Shown in pieces: positions 50,141 through 60,009 of a stretch of DNA of 64,000 bases. The notes under the pieces are model-generated. The model was not told where the DNA came from and ran no database searches. It saw nothing but the letters and a program-made list of their open reading frames with translations. Within the stretch, counting starts at the first letter, position 1. Each line of letters begins with the position of its first letter. Source of the stretch: CALBPI01 sp038524795. Lineage in GTDB: Bacteria; Pseudomonadota; Gammaproteobacteria; Steroidobacterales; Woeseiaceae. The position numbers were made by a program, and so were the translations under genes. The stretch covers positions 186,001 to 250,000 of the forward strand of contig JBCBIJ010000008.1 of assembly GCA_038524795.1 (NCBI GenBank). Reading direction: 5' to 3'.

Positions 50141-52177
50141 TTGACCGCCTACCCGAACCTGTTCACCCCGCTTGATCTCGGTTTCACGACCCTCAAAAAC
50201 CGCATTCTGATGGGGTCCATGCACACCGGTCTCGAAGACGGCAATCAACACACGCGCCTCGCCGCTTACTTTCGCGAGCGGGCACGCGGCGACGTCGGGA
50301 TCATCGTGACCGGTGGCTATGCCCCAAACCGCGCGGGCTGGGTCAAGCCCTTCGCCGGCAAGCTCTCGACCCGCGGCGAGGCCATGAAACACCGCACGGT
50401 CACCGATGCCGTTCACGAGGAAGGCGGGAAGATCGCGCTGCAGATCCTGCACGCCGGTCGCTACGCCTATCACCCGTTCGCGGTTGCGCCGTCCAAGCTT
50501 CGATCACCCATTACCCCCTTCACACCTCGTGAGCTGTCCACGGCGGGCGTCGAAAAACAAATCAATGCCTTCGTCAATTGCGCCGCGCGGGCACGCGAAG
50601 CAGGTTACGACGGCGTGGAAATCATGGGTTCCGAGGGCTACTTCATCAATGAGTTCCTGGTCACGCACACGAATCAGCGTAGCGACAAATGGGGCGGCGA
50701 CTACGAAAACCGCATGCAACTGCCCATCGAGATCGTGTCGCGCACCAGAGAGGCTGTTGGTGACGACTTCATCATCATCTACCGATTATCGATGATCGAC
50801 CTGATCCCCGATGGCAGCTCCTGGGATGAAACTGTGCAACTCGCAAAGGCCATTGAGCGCGCGGGTGCGACCATCATCAACACGGGCATCGGCTGGCACG
50901 AAGCCCGTGTGCCTACGATTGCGACGTCTGTGCCGCGCAAAGCGTTCACGTGGGTGACGAAGAAGATGAAGCAGGAGGTGGCCATCCCACTGGTTACATC
51001 GAATCGAATCAATCTGCCGCACGTCGCAGAGGAAGTGCTTGCGAGTGGCGATGCGGACATGGTGTCGCTCGCGCGCCCTCTGCTCGCCGACGCTGAGTTC
51101 GCGAAGAAGGCTCAGGAAGGACGTGCTGACGAAATCAACGTCTGTATTGCCTGCAACCAGGCCTGTCTCGATCACACGTTCTCGAACAAAACGAGCAGTT
51201 GCCTCGTAAATCCGCGTGCCTGCCACGAAACCGAACTGAACTATGTGCCCACGTCAACGAAACGCCGCTTTGCGGTGATCGGTGCCGGTCCTGCGGGACT
51301 CTCCACGGCATTAGTGCTCAGTGAGCGCGGCCATGAGGTCGATCTCTTTGATGCCGCAGATCGCATTGGCGGACAGCTCAACATGGCCAAGGTGATCCCG
51401 GGCAAGGAAGAGTTTCACGACATGCTTCGGTATTTCGAACGTCAGGTTGAGCTCAGCTCGATTCGCCTGCATCTCGGCGAGAAGGTCGCGGCAAAGGACC
51501 TCGTCGAGAAGGGCTACAACGACGTCATCGTCGCGACCGGTGTCACCCCACGCGACCCCAAGATTCCCGGGCAAGACCACCCGAAAGTCCTTAACTACGT
51601 CGACGTGCTCCGGCGCGGCGCTCCCGTCGGCGCGCGCGTCGCCATTATTGGCGCAGGCGGTATTGGATTCGACGTTGCCGAATACCTTGTTCACAACGAA
51701 GGCGAGTCGGCGACGATGAACCTCGATGAGTGGCTCGCGGAGTGGGGCGTCGTCGACCCAGCAGAGTCTCGCGGCGGTTTGGCCCTCGATCGACAACGAC
51801 CAGCGCCCCCCGCCAGAGACGTGACCCTGCTGCAGCGAAAGCAGGGCAAGCTCGGCGCGAAGCTCGGAAAAACAACGGGCTGGATTCATCGCGCCACACT
51901 GAAGACCAAGGGCGTCAAAATGATCGGTGACGTCAACTACGAACGGATCGGCGACGAGGGCTTGTTGGTCACGTTTGGCGACAAGCGCGAGAATCCCACC
52001 TGGCTTGCGGTCGACAACGTGATTCTCTGCGCCGGACAAGAGCCCTTACGAGAACTCAAAGACCCGCTCCTTGCGGCCGGTATCAGTGTCCACGTCATCG
52101 GTGGTGCGGACGTGGCCGCAGAGCTCGATGCCAAGCGCGCCATCGACCAGGGAAGTCGGCTGGCAGCGGCTCTTTAA
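50141..52177 (+). CDS. fadH: NADPH-dependent 2,4-dienoyl-CoA reductase
   Basis: 678 residues. FMN-binding OYE barrel (1-340) with catalytic Tyr in 'GSEGYFINEF' and His in 'NTGIGWHEARVPTIAT', the [4Fe-4S] Cys set 'CIACNQACLDHTF...SSCLVNPRAC', then FAD ('FAVIGAGPAGLSTALVLSERGHEVDLFD') and NADPH ('VAIIGAGGIGFDVAEYL') domains, all in E. coli FadH order. It reduces 2,4-dienoyl-CoA made during beta-oxidation of unsaturated fatty acids. Probable TTG start at 50141 (GGAG and GGAA upstream). A stem CGGGTC/GACCCG (52185-52203) lies just past the stop, without a T-run. Confidence 0.92.
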   Translation: MTAYPNLFTPLDLGFTTLKNRILMGSMHTGLEDGNQHTRLAAYFRERARGDVGIIVTGGYAPNRAGWVKPFAGKLSTRGEAMKHRTVTDAVHEEGGKIALQILHAGRYAYHPFAVAPSKLRSPITPFTPRELSTAGVEKQINAFVNCAARAREAGYDGVEIMGSEGYFINEFLVTHTNQRSDKWGGDYENRMQLPIEIVSRTREAVGDDFIIIYRLSMIDLIPDGSSWDETVQLAKAIERAGATIINTGIGWHEARVPTIATSVPRKAFTWVTKKMKQEVAIPLVTSNRINLPHVAEEVLASGDADMVSLARPLLADAEFAKKAQEGRADEINVCIACNQACLDHTFSNKTSSCLVNPRACHETELNYVPTSTKRRFAVIGAGPAGLSTALVLSERGHEVDLFDAADRIGGQLNMAKVIPGKEEFHDMLRYFERQVELSSIRLHLGEKVAAKDLVEKGYNDVIVATGVTPRDPKIPGQDHPKVLNYVDVLRRGAPVGARVAIIGAGGIGFDVAEYLVHNEGESATMNLDEWLAEWGVVDPAESRGGLALDRQRPAPPARDVTLLQRKQGKLGAKLGKTTGWIHRATLKTKGVKMIGDVNYERIGDEGLLVTFGDKRENPTWLAVDNVILCAGQEPLRELKDPLLAAGISVHVIGGADVAAELDAKRAIDQGSRLAAAL

Positions 52178-52348
52178 AGAGCGCCGGGTCTTGCGCCGAC
52201 CCGACCTCTTCGGTGCACCGCCTGCCGTGACGGTTCGCTGGGAGAACCGGACCGTTCACGAAGAAACAGCATCTCAAGGTCCTCAAGACGCGAACGTCGG
52301 TTCTCGATACCGTCTAAGCCTGGCTATCCGGCGGCGCGCTTGCTCGGA

Positions 52349-55300
52349 TCAATCGAGCCCGGCAACGCGCATCGCCGTGGTCATTGAGACCATCGATTCC
52401 AGGGGCTCTGGGCGATGAATTCCAAAGCCCTGTGCGTAGTCGCTGCCCATCGACTGGACGGTTTCGAGCACCTCGTGGTTCTCTACGAATTCCGAGACGA
52501 TCCGCATATTCATCGTGTGCGCGATATCGATAATCGACTTCACGAAGATCCGGTCCGTTGGGTCTGTCGTGATGTCACGAACGAACTGACCGTCGATCTT
52601 CAGGCAGTCGACGTTGAGCTGTTTAAGATACCCGAACGACGACAGCCCGCTGCCGAAGTCATCGAGCGCAAACCGACAACCCATCTCCTGTAGCGCTGAG
52701 ATCAGGCGCTTGGCGTCAGCGATCTTTCGGATGATTGCCGTCTCGGTGATCTCGAAGTTCAGGCAGCCTTCGGGCAGAGCCGCCGCCTGGACCATATCGA
52801 TGAGCGCATCGGCCACCTTGTCGTCTCCGATACTCGCGCCCGAGAGGTTGATCCAGAACTGCCGCCGAGCCAACTCATCCACGTTTTGCACGTGCAACGC
52901 GTCAATGACGTTGCGAACCACCCACAGGTCGAGGCGACCCTGCAAGCCGTAGCGTTCCGCCGCAGGCAGGAAGGCGCCCGGCGGAATGAGCCGCCCGTTC
53001 TCACGGTCACGCATCCGCAGCAGGATCTCGATACGTTCCGTTCGATCACAGCGCCCGCCAAGCGGCAGGATTCGCTGCCCGTAGAGTACGAAGCTGTCGC
53101 TGTCGATGGCGTGGTTTAGCCGCTGCACCCAACGCATTTCGCCGCGGTGCTCGTGCGCGGCGTCTTCACTGTCTGAGACGAGATGCACGCGGTTGCGCCC
53201 GGCTTCCTTGGCCGCATAGCACGCCGCATCAGCCAGCTGCTGCAGCTCGTTGAGGTTTTGCGAGCGACCCACGATGGGCACCACGCCAATGCTGACGCCG
53301 ATACGGAAGACTTCCTGTTGCCAGAGGAACTCCAGGTCCTGAATCCGTTGGCGGATGACCTCGGCGCGCTGCATCGCAGCCGATTCATCGCAGCCGACGA
53401 GGATCAGGGCAAACTCGTCCCCGCCTAGCCGCGCCACGATGTCTTCATCTCGAACGCTGCTGATGATCACGCCACTGACATTGCGCAGCAGCTCATCGCC
53501 CGCGGCGTGTCCGCAAGTGTCGTTGACGACCTTAAACTGGTCCAGGTCGAGGAACATCAGGAATGCTGAGGCGCCCGCATCCACACGATCACCGACGCCT
53601 TTCAACTTCTCAGCGAAAGCGCGCCGGTTACTGAGGCCCGTGAGCTCGTCAAAGCGGGCCTGATAGGCCAACTGATCGGTCATGGCGCGGCTGTCGGTAA
53701 CATCATTGGCCAGCACGACCAGGTACTTGAGCTCACCGTGCTGATCGCGAACGGCGGAGGGATGGAAGTCGATGTGCAGCGTCGCGCCATCATGGGCGAC
53801 GCACGCGCACTCCATACTCGTCTCCTTGGCCTGGTCCAGGGCGCACGCGTTGAGGAACGCCTCAAACTGCTCGCGGTCTTGCTTGGCCACGATGTCGAGC
53901 AGCGACTCCTTATCGTGCTCACGCGAATGCGGCCAGAACAAGGCACGCATCTTCGGGTTGGCGTCGTAGACAAGGCCCTCGGTATTCACGAGCGCCATTC
54001 CGACGGGGGAATTGTGGTAGGCCTGCTGGAAACGCGCTTCGATCTCCGCACGCAGTTCGTCGGCCTTTTGTCGCTCCAGAATCTCGCTGCTTAGCTGTGC
54101 ATTGATTTCTTCGAGCGCACGTCGCCCGGCCTCGATAGACTCTGTGCGCTCCGCAACTTCGGCACGCAGGCGCTCGTTGATGCGTGCCACCGAGCGTAGA
54201 CGCAACTGCACGATCGACCAGACGATGGTGGTCATCACAAATGCCGCGAGCGCCATGAACCAAGGTGTCCGCCAGAATGGTGTCGGCACCACGAACGACC
54301 AGCTCGCCGGAAGACTCCACTGGCCGCCGGCGAGTCGCGCTCGAACTTGGAATGTGTAGTCGCCGGGGTTCAGGTTTGAGTAGGAAATCGATGTGGTCAG
54401 CGTCGCGCGACTCCAGTCGGCGTCCTGGCCATTCAGCCGGTAGCTGTACTCGATGGCATCGGGCTTGAGGGTCGACACCGCCGTGAAATCGATGCGAACT
54501 TCGCCCGATAGCGGCTCCTCAGGCGCCGCATCCGTTGGTCGAACAACGACATCGCCGATGGTGCGTGAGGTAATCAGGGGCTTGGGCACCGGTACGCCGG
54601 CCATCGGTACGCTGATGTCCATCTTGGTGACACCGCTTGTCGTACCGATCAGCAGGTTGTCGCCACCATCGAAATAGGTCGCATGCACCTTGGCCTCAAT
54701 GGCAACGAAGCCGTCGAGCGCCGTGTAGTGGTCAAGCTCCTCTAGGATCGTGTCGTAGCGGTAGGCGCCCCGGCTCGTCGCCAACACGATGGTGTTATCC
54801 GGCAACGGTTGAATGGCGTAGATCGTATGGTCCGAGAGCACGGGCTCATTAAAGACCTGCGACGCGACACCGTTCTCGATGCGCAACAGATTGCCCTCGA
54901 TGCCTGCGAGCCAGACGACGGCGGCGTCACCGACCCCGTCAACGACGAGCTGCGTAAAGAACTCCTGTTGCAGTATCTCGTGCGCGATGACCTGCACAGG
55001 TTCAGCTGCCGGGTCCGTGGTATCGAGTCGGAAAAGACCCTGATAGTTGGCGGCGAACCAGAGCGTGCCATCGGCGGCGAGATCCATCGCGTAGATCGCC
55101 GCGCCATTACCCAGCTCGTAGGTGCGCGTCTCATCCGCGTCGGGGTCGTAACGGTCGAGCGCACCGAGGTAAGAGCCCGTCCAGAGCCGACCCTGCGAAT
55201 CGGTTAGCGCGCTAACGGTGATGCTGTTTTCGCTGCCCAGCGTCTTGGTGATCGTCTGAGACTCGAGGTCGATGCCGTAGGTCGGGTTCTGGACATGGGC

Positions 55301-56440
55301 AACCCAGAGCGTTTTGCCATCGGGCGACATCACGACATCGCGAACTTCGCGGCGCGAGATGTTGAGGGCGTCGGAGCGATTGCTCAGCGTACCGTCAGCG
55401 GCAAGGTAAATCAGACCCTGGCTCGTCCCGAACCATACCCCTTCCGAGTCGTCCGGCAGGATAGAGAAAACCTCGGGCTTGTTGCCGTCAATCTCAAGCC
55501 CGTAGTGCTCGAATCGCGACCCGAGATAACGCGCAAGGCCGCCACGGATCGGAATCCAGAGCACACCCTCCTGATCGTAAATGGCGCTTGCGCCCCCACT
55601 GCGCTGCAACAGCGGTGCGGCATCGGGGTTGTCGAACGGCAAGATACCCACGGACGTCACGAACACCCAGCGGATTTCGCCGTCGCGTTGGATAAGCCCC
55701 GTGACGCGGTCACTGAACTGTTGCTCGAACCAATCGATGCCGCTGTCCTGGCGCAGCTGCCCTACACGGCCATCAATGTTGCCGACCACGATGTTGCCGT
55801 TGGCATCACTGCTCAACGCCGAGGCGCCTTCGAGGATCAGCTCAAATCCGGAGCCACCTTCATCGAAGTGGTACAGACCGTCGCTGCTCAGCACGTAGAT
55901 CAGACCATTGCGACCGCGCACGAGCACGATGATCTCGTTGGGTGCTCCTTCGATTCGGGTCAAACCTGCATCGAGATTTGCAAGGTCGAGCTGTCGCAAA
56001 CCGCCAGGCTGGGTACCGACGTAGAGCGTTGAGCCCACCTGCAGGATCGCGCGGGCGACGCCCCGCCCTTCTTCATCGGGTTCGAAGATCCGGACCACGC
56101 GTCCGTCTTCGATGAGCGTTAGACCGCCTGCGGCGTCGCCAGCCCAGATTCGGTTGCGGTCGTCGACGAGCAACGCCTGAATGAGGTTTTGCCGCAAGCC
56201 CTCACGAGTGGTGAAGCTGTCAAAGTGACGACCATCAAATCGGTTCAAACCGCCAAACGTCGCGATCCAAAGGAACCCATCCTGGTCTTGCGCCACGGCC
56301 AAGACCGTCTTCTGGTTCAGGCCCTCGGCGACCGAATACAGTTTGAACGGCGGCTCGGCGTCGAGCGGCAACTCCAGCGCGACACTCCCCGCGCAGATCA
56401 GCGTGGCGCAGAGCGCACTTATCAGTTTACGTAATGCCAA
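52349..56440 (-). CDS. Reg_prop / Y_Y_Y / PAS / GGDEF / EAL sensor protein
   Basis: 1363 residues. Signal peptide ('LISALCATLICAGSVALE'), two-component-regulator propeller repeats (about 35-690: 'DQDGFLWIATFGGLNRFDG', 'DDRNRIWAGDAAGGLT', 'DSQGRLWTGSYLGALDRYDP'), a Y_Y_Y domain ('YSYRLNGQDADWSRAT', 'NLNPGDYTFQVRA'), one TM ('ALAAFVMTTIVWSIVQLRL'), a coiled coil, PAS, GGDEF ('RLGGDEFALILVG') and EAL. The EAL signature is EIL, but 'FEITET', 'LDDFGSG', 'LKIDGQFV' and 'SEFVEN' keep the catalytic residues. Usually such propellers feed histidine kinases; here they feed c-di-GMP turnover. Stand-alone gene. Confidence 0.9.
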   Translation of the reverse strand: MALRKLISALCATLICAGSVALELPLDAEPPFKLYSVAEGLNQKTVLAVAQDQDGFLWIATFGGLNRFDGRHFDSFTTREGLRQNLIQALLVDDRNRIWAGDAAGGLTLIEDGRVVRIFEPDEEGRGVARAILQVGSTLYVGTQPGGLRQLDLANLDAGLTRIEGAPNEIIVLVRGRNGLIYVLSSDGLYHFDEGGSGFELILEGASALSSDANGNIVVGNIDGRVGQLRQDSGIDWFEQQFSDRVTGLIQRDGEIRWVFVTSVGILPFDNPDAAPLLQRSGGASAIYDQEGVLWIPIRGGLARYLGSRFEHYGLEIDGNKPEVFSILPDDSEGVWFGTSQGLIYLAADGTLSNRSDALNISRREVRDVVMSPDGKTLWVAHVQNPTYGIDLESQTITKTLGSENSITVSALTDSQGRLWTGSYLGALDRYDPDADETRTYELGNGAAIYAMDLAADGTLWFAANYQGLFRLDTTDPAAEPVQVIAHEILQQEFFTQLVVDGVGDAAVVWLAGIEGNLLRIENGVASQVFNEPVLSDHTIYAIQPLPDNTIVLATSRGAYRYDTILEELDHYTALDGFVAIEAKVHATYFDGGDNLLIGTTSGVTKMDISVPMAGVPVPKPLITSRTIGDVVVRPTDAAPEEPLSGEVRIDFTAVSTLKPDAIEYSYRLNGQDADWSRATLTTSISYSNLNPGDYTFQVRARLAGGQWSLPASWSFVVPTPFWRTPWFMALAAFVMTTIVWSIVQLRLRSVARINERLRAEVAERTESIEAGRRALEEINAQLSSEILERQKADELRAEIEARFQQAYHNSPVGMALVNTEGLVYDANPKMRALFWPHSREHDKESLLDIVAKQDREQFEAFLNACALDQAKETSMECACVAHDGATLHIDFHPSAVRDQHGELKYLVVLANDVTDSRAMTDQLAYQARFDELTGLSNRRAFAEKLKGVGDRVDAGASAFLMFLDLDQFKVVNDTCGHAAGDELLRNVSGVIISSVRDEDIVARLGGDEFALILVGCDESAAMQRAEVIRQRIQDLEFLWQQEVFRIGVSIGVVPIVGRSQNLNELQQLADAACYAAKEAGRNRVHLVSDSEDAAHEHRGEMRWVQRLNHAIDSDSFVLYGQRILPLGGRCDRTERIEILLRMRDRENGRLIPPGAFLPAAERYGLQGRLDLWVVRNVIDALHVQNVDELARRQFWINLSGASIGDDKVADALIDMVQAAALPEGCLNFEITETAIIRKIADAKRLISALQEMGCRFALDDFGSGLSSFGYLKQLNVDCLKIDGQFVRDITTDPTDRIFVKSIIDIAHTMNMRIVSEFVENHEVLETVQSMGSDYAQGFGIHRPEPLESMVSMTTAMRVAGLD

Positions 56441-56762
56441 TGTTTGATCACCCAGCCCATCGCCGGGTGAGCGACCTCGGCAGTGTGATCTTTAGATATT
56501 GCTGCCTCCGGATGGCCGGGCTGCGACGCAGGTCACAGGACTCGCGCCAAACGGCGTCTGCGAGTGCCTGGAAACAGAGACATCGATCCCATCCGTCAGC
56601 GCTTGCGTTGTAGCGGGTAAGGCAACTCGGGTTCAATCCGCACCCCGAGAGAGCCACCCATGAATAAATCGATTGTCCGTCTCGCTGCCAGTGCGAGGGC
56701 TTCGCTCAACGTCCTGTGGCGCCGCGCAACCTGCGGGTGTCCATGACCCGGCGCTGGTAGAC
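56441..56762. other. Non-coding gap upstream of the propeller sensor
   Basis: 322 bp without a convincing gene. It holds a short inverted repeat TCACCC...GGGTGA close to the sensor's 5' end and a 28-codon frame (56660-56746, plus strand) with no recognisable features. Presumably the promoter region of the leftward sensor gene and the 3' end of the DUF3313 transcript. Confidence 0.5.
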
Positions 56763-57371
56763 CTAGCGGTTGGCCAGTTGCACTGCACTCGAGGGCGACA
56801 CGACCGTGGTCGCGACAACTTCGCTCCACCCCGTCAGCGCGGACTGCAGGTCGTCGGGGAGTCCGGGTGTCGATTCGTCCTGCATGTCCGCCATGCGCAC
56901 GATAGTGTCGCCCGTATCGGAATCGATCAACTCAGCGACCATGGTGACGTGGCCGGGTTCGACGTCGAAGGTGAACCGGCGTTTCCAGGCGAGCGCCTGC
57001 GCTGACACCGGCGTGTCAGTGAAGTCGATGAACTGCACGCGAACGATCATCGTGTTGGGCCCCGGAACGTCGACGATCTTGAGGCCTTTGGCTACAAACG
57101 CACTGTCGAGCTCACTAACGGCCCGGCCGCGGAGTGTGTCGATGCGATCCTCAGCCAGCGCGCGCTCTGTCGGGTACCAGACCGATATCGGCTCGACGTA
57201 GACCCGGTCGTAGCCAGCGATACTTGCGGCCGAGCTAGTGAACAGCATGTCGAGCGTTGGGTGCTCAATGCGCTGCCAGTCGTCAGCCGCCATCAGCGGC
57301 GCCGCACTCAGGCCAAACCAAAACAGGGCGCTCACTGCCACTATCGTTCTTATCTTGCTCGTCGTTGCCAT
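56763..57371 (-). CDS. DUF3313 family exported protein
   Basis: 202 residues. Signal peptide ending 'SAAPLMAADDW' (AxA cleavage; no lipobox Cys, unlike many DUF3313 lipoproteins). Body matches DUF3313: 'YDRVYVEPISVWYPTE', 'LKIVDVPGPNTMIVRVQFIDFTDT', 'PGHVTMVAELIDSDTGDTIVRMADMQ', with a final helix 'ALTGWSEVVATTV'. Periplasmic or envelope-associated; function unknown. Monocistronic, with a palindrome about 80 nt upstream. Confidence 0.78.
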   Translation of the reverse strand: MATTSKIRTIVAVSALFWFGLSAAPLMAADDWQRIEHPTLDMLFTSSAASIAGYDRVYVEPISVWYPTERALAEDRIDTLRGRAVSELDSAFVAKGLKIVDVPGPNTMIVRVQFIDFTDTPVSAQALAWKRRFTFDVEPGHVTMVAELIDSDTGDTIVRMADMQDESTPGLPDDLQSALTGWSEVVATTVVSPSSAVQLANR

Positions 57372-57449
57372 CGGTCCATTCCTGTCTGCTATGAACTGAA
57401 CAACGAACGAGCGCGGGTTTCGTTGACAGACCTGGCGCAGACAGTACGG

Positions 57450-57464
57450 CGTTATGTCATAACG
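57450..57464. promoter_or_regulatory. Perfect palindrome CGTTATGTCATAACG
   Basis: Seven-bp arms around a central T, in the 265-bp gap between the DUF3313 gene (start 57371, minus) and the membrane-protein gene (plus). Candidate operator for an unidentified regulator. A second inverted repeat, GGGAGAC-N6-GTCTCCC, lies at 57568-57587. Confidence 0.45.
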
Positions 57465-57636
57465 GAAAGAAGTCGGGTGACGGCTTATTGGCTGCCCCCG
57501 GTCAGCCGGTTGCGCCGCACTACCCGTCGATATCCGCGATCAATGCCTCCGTCGCCTGAAATGTTTTGGGAGACTTGCGGGTCTCCCCCGGCATGCGTGT
57601 ACCTCCTTGCCACAGCACCTGGCCAGCACACCCGCT

Positions 57637-58110
57637 ATGGGTGCGCGTCTGAATGAGTTTATGCGGGCGCTCGTGATGAAGCAGTCAGGTGGCGGGAACA
57701 CCAAACATCGCATCGTCTGGTACCAGTCGCCGGTGTTACGCGCGGCGCTCGCAGCCTTGGTCGCCTTCACGTTCTACGCTGCCTGGGGCGCCTGGGCCAA
57801 TCGCGAGTACGGGACCGGCAGCATGGTGTTGGCCGGGCTGACGCAAGGTGCTTACAGCGCCGTCGTCACCCTCGCCATGACCTCAGTAATCGAGTGGTTG
57901 TTCGCGGGTGACGGAACGATCCGGCGGCGACAAACGCGCTGCGTTGGGGTGACCGTGGCTGCCCTGGTGGTTTCATCGGTGCTCGTCCACCTGATCGCGG
58001 GCACGGCCGAAGTGATCCTGACGGTCTTGCCCAGTTGGGTTTTCGGCACCGCCTACACGATCGCCTATGCGCAGGGGCTCGCGCGTGCTGAGCGACGGGC
58101 GGAGCGCTAG
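57637..58110 (+). CDS. Small integral membrane protein next to acyltransferase
   Basis: About 157 residues (ATG 57637; 57661 and 57676 also possible) with four hydrophobic segments: 'AALAALVAFTFYAAWGAW', 'MVLAGLTQGAYSAVVTLAMTSVIEWLFA', 'GVTVAALVVSSVLVHLIAG' and 'VILTVLPSWVFGTAYTIAYA'. Basic tail 'ARAERRAER'. The family is not recognised. It ends 3 nt before the OlsF-like acyltransferase, so the two are co-transcribed and a role in lipid modification or membrane handling of its product is possible. Confidence 0.7.
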   Translation: MGARLNEFMRALVMKQSGGGNTKHRIVWYQSPVLRAALAALVAFTFYAAWGAWANREYGTGSMVLAGLTQGAYSAVVTLAMTSVIEWLFAGDGTIRRRQTRCVGVTVAALVVSSVLVHLIAGTAEVILTVLPSWVFGTAYTIAYAQGLARAERRAER

Positions 58111-58113
58111 CCG

Positions 58114-59826
58114 ATGGCCGTATCCCGAGAGCACCGAATTTCCATCCGCTCGGTTGCCGACCCGGCCACGCCGATCGGCCGCCGACTGTTTCGGGTGGCG
58201 CCGTTGCTCGATCGCATTCTCGGCATCCACCTTCTTGACCGCTTCTACCAACAGCACGAACTCGTGGGCCTCCCGGCGCAACGATTCGCGGAAGAGAGCC
58301 TCAATGCCCTGGGCGTCGAGATTCAGGGCGCCGAAGTTCTGGCGGAGCGATTGCCCGAGAGGGGGCCCGTCATTATCGTCGCGAATCATCCGCATGGCGG
58401 CATCGAAGGCCTGGTGCTCACTAAGCTTCTGGTCGCGCTGCGACCTGACACGAAGATTCTCGCCAATGTCGCGCTCAAGGTGTTTGATGAGCTGAAGTCG
58501 CACTTTCTTTTTGTGAACCCACTCAACGCTCGCGACCCCGCAAACCGTCGCGGATTGCGCGAAAGCCTGCGGCACCTGCAAGACGGCGGCGTGCTCGTGA
58601 TCTTCCCCGCTGGGCGAACCTCGTTCTACCAACCCGACCTCGGCACCATCGCGGACAGCGCATGGAGTCGGTCGGTGGCCAGCCTGGCCAGAAAGTCGGA
58701 TGCCAAGGTCCTGCCCATCCGGTTTACGGGCAGGAACAGCAAGCTCTTTTATCGTTTGGGTGCCATCTGGTATCGATTCCGCTTGCTGATGCTCGCGCGC
58801 GAACTCATGAAGATGCGGGACCGACGTATCGAAATCGCCGTGGGCGCCGCCGCCGATGCATCTCGGTTGCAACGCTACGACGACGAGACGCTCACCGACA
58901 TGTTCCGCGTCCTGTGCGCGTCATTGCCTGCGAGGCAGACAAGCGCGAACGACGCTGGCGCCGAACAGCAACCCCTGGCTGCGTCACGACCAGCCGAAGC
59001 GATCGCCGCGGAAATCGCCGCGCTGCCCCATGCCCAACGCGCGGTGACCGCGCACGGCATGGTGGTCGGGTTCGCGGCGCGCGCTGACATCCCGGAGCTG
59101 GTGCAGCAAATCGCGCGGGACCGCGAGCGAACGTTCCGGCTGCTCGACGAGGGCAGCGGAGCGCCGCTGGACACCGATCACTTCGATGATCGCTACCACC
59201 ACATTTTCTGCTGGCACGAACAGGATCAGGCCCTGGTCGGTGCGTACCGCGTCTGCCTCGGGCAACCTGTCGGGGCAGGTGCGCCAACCTACCTGCACGC
59301 GATGTTCGAGTTCGATGACGCGTTCTTTCCCAACTCCGGCCGCGCGCTCGAGCTTGGACGCTCGTTCATCACGCCCGAGTACCAGCGTTCACGTCACGCG
59401 CTCGACTTGCTCTGGCGCGGCATTGGGAGCTACTTGGTCGCCCACCCCGAGATCAGCATGCTGTACGGCACGGTATCCCTGTCGCGGCAGTACGATGATG
59501 TTTCGACGCAAATGATCTGCGACACACTGATCGGACCGGACAGCCGAGCGCGACCGCGGCACGCATTGCCCGCGTCCTTGCCACCCGAGTGGCATCGATT
59601 CCTGGAAACCCGTGACGTCGATATGGCCCTGCTCAACGCACTGATCGTGGCACGCGAGCACGACGGCAAAGGCATCCCGGTATTGCTGCGGCACTACGCC
59701 GGACTGGGTGCGCGCTTTCACGCGGTGGGCGTGGACCGTCAGTTCGCCGATACGCCGGGGCTGTTGCTGAGCGTGGACCTGGCGACGCTGCCTGCTGCCA
59801 AGCGCAAGCGGTATCTCGCGCTGTGA
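58114..59826 (+). CDS. Bifunctional acyltransferase, OlsF-like (ornithine lipid synthesis)
   Basis: 570 residues, two enzyme domains. N-terminal PlsC-like O-acyltransferase (about 30-270): 'VIIVANHPHGGIEGLVL' (HX4E form of the HX4D motif), 'GGVLVIFPAGRTSF' and 'VLPIRFTGRNSKLFYRLG'. C-terminal OlsB/hemolysin-like GNAT N-acyltransferase (about 320-540): 'HIFCWHEQDQALVGAYRVC', 'ALELGRSFITPEYQRS', 'MLYGTVSLSRQYDDVS'. This order is that of OlsF, which makes ornithine lipid from ornithine and acyl-ACP. Acts at the inner-membrane face. Confidence 0.75.
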   Translation: MAVSREHRISIRSVADPATPIGRRLFRVAPLLDRILGIHLLDRFYQQHELVGLPAQRFAEESLNALGVEIQGAEVLAERLPERGPVIIVANHPHGGIEGLVLTKLLVALRPDTKILANVALKVFDELKSHFLFVNPLNARDPANRRGLRESLRHLQDGGVLVIFPAGRTSFYQPDLGTIADSAWSRSVASLARKSDAKVLPIRFTGRNSKLFYRLGAIWYRFRLLMLARELMKMRDRRIEIAVGAAADASRLQRYDDETLTDMFRVLCASLPARQTSANDAGAEQQPLAASRPAEAIAAEIAALPHAQRAVTAHGMVVGFAARADIPELVQQIARDRERTFRLLDEGSGAPLDTDHFDDRYHHIFCWHEQDQALVGAYRVCLGQPVGAGAPTYLHAMFEFDDAFFPNSGRALELGRSFITPEYQRSRHALDLLWRGIGSYLVAHPEISMLYGTVSLSRQYDDVSTQMICDTLIGPDSRARPRHALPASLPPEWHRFLETRDVDMALLNALIVAREHDGKGIPVLLRHYAGLGARFHAVGVDRQFADTPGLLLSVDLATLPAAKRKRYLAL

Positions 59827-60009
59827 TCGGGTGCGTCGTCTCTACCCTCAAGCCGAGATTTTTACGTAGACACCGGGGCGACAACGCGCGAAACAGGCCA
59901 ATTCGCACAAAAACAGGGCTGGCAAGCGCCCCGAGCACCATGGCACCATAAAATTCCCATCAACGGTCCATTAGCCCCATACTCGGACCGCGATTTTGAA
60001 GGTCAGCCA

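Noticed and set aside
56660..56746. A 28-codon frame (MNKSIVRLAASARASL...) as a small peptide gene
   Set aside because: No clear Shine-Dalgarno, no recognisable family, and short frames of this size are common in GC-rich DNA.
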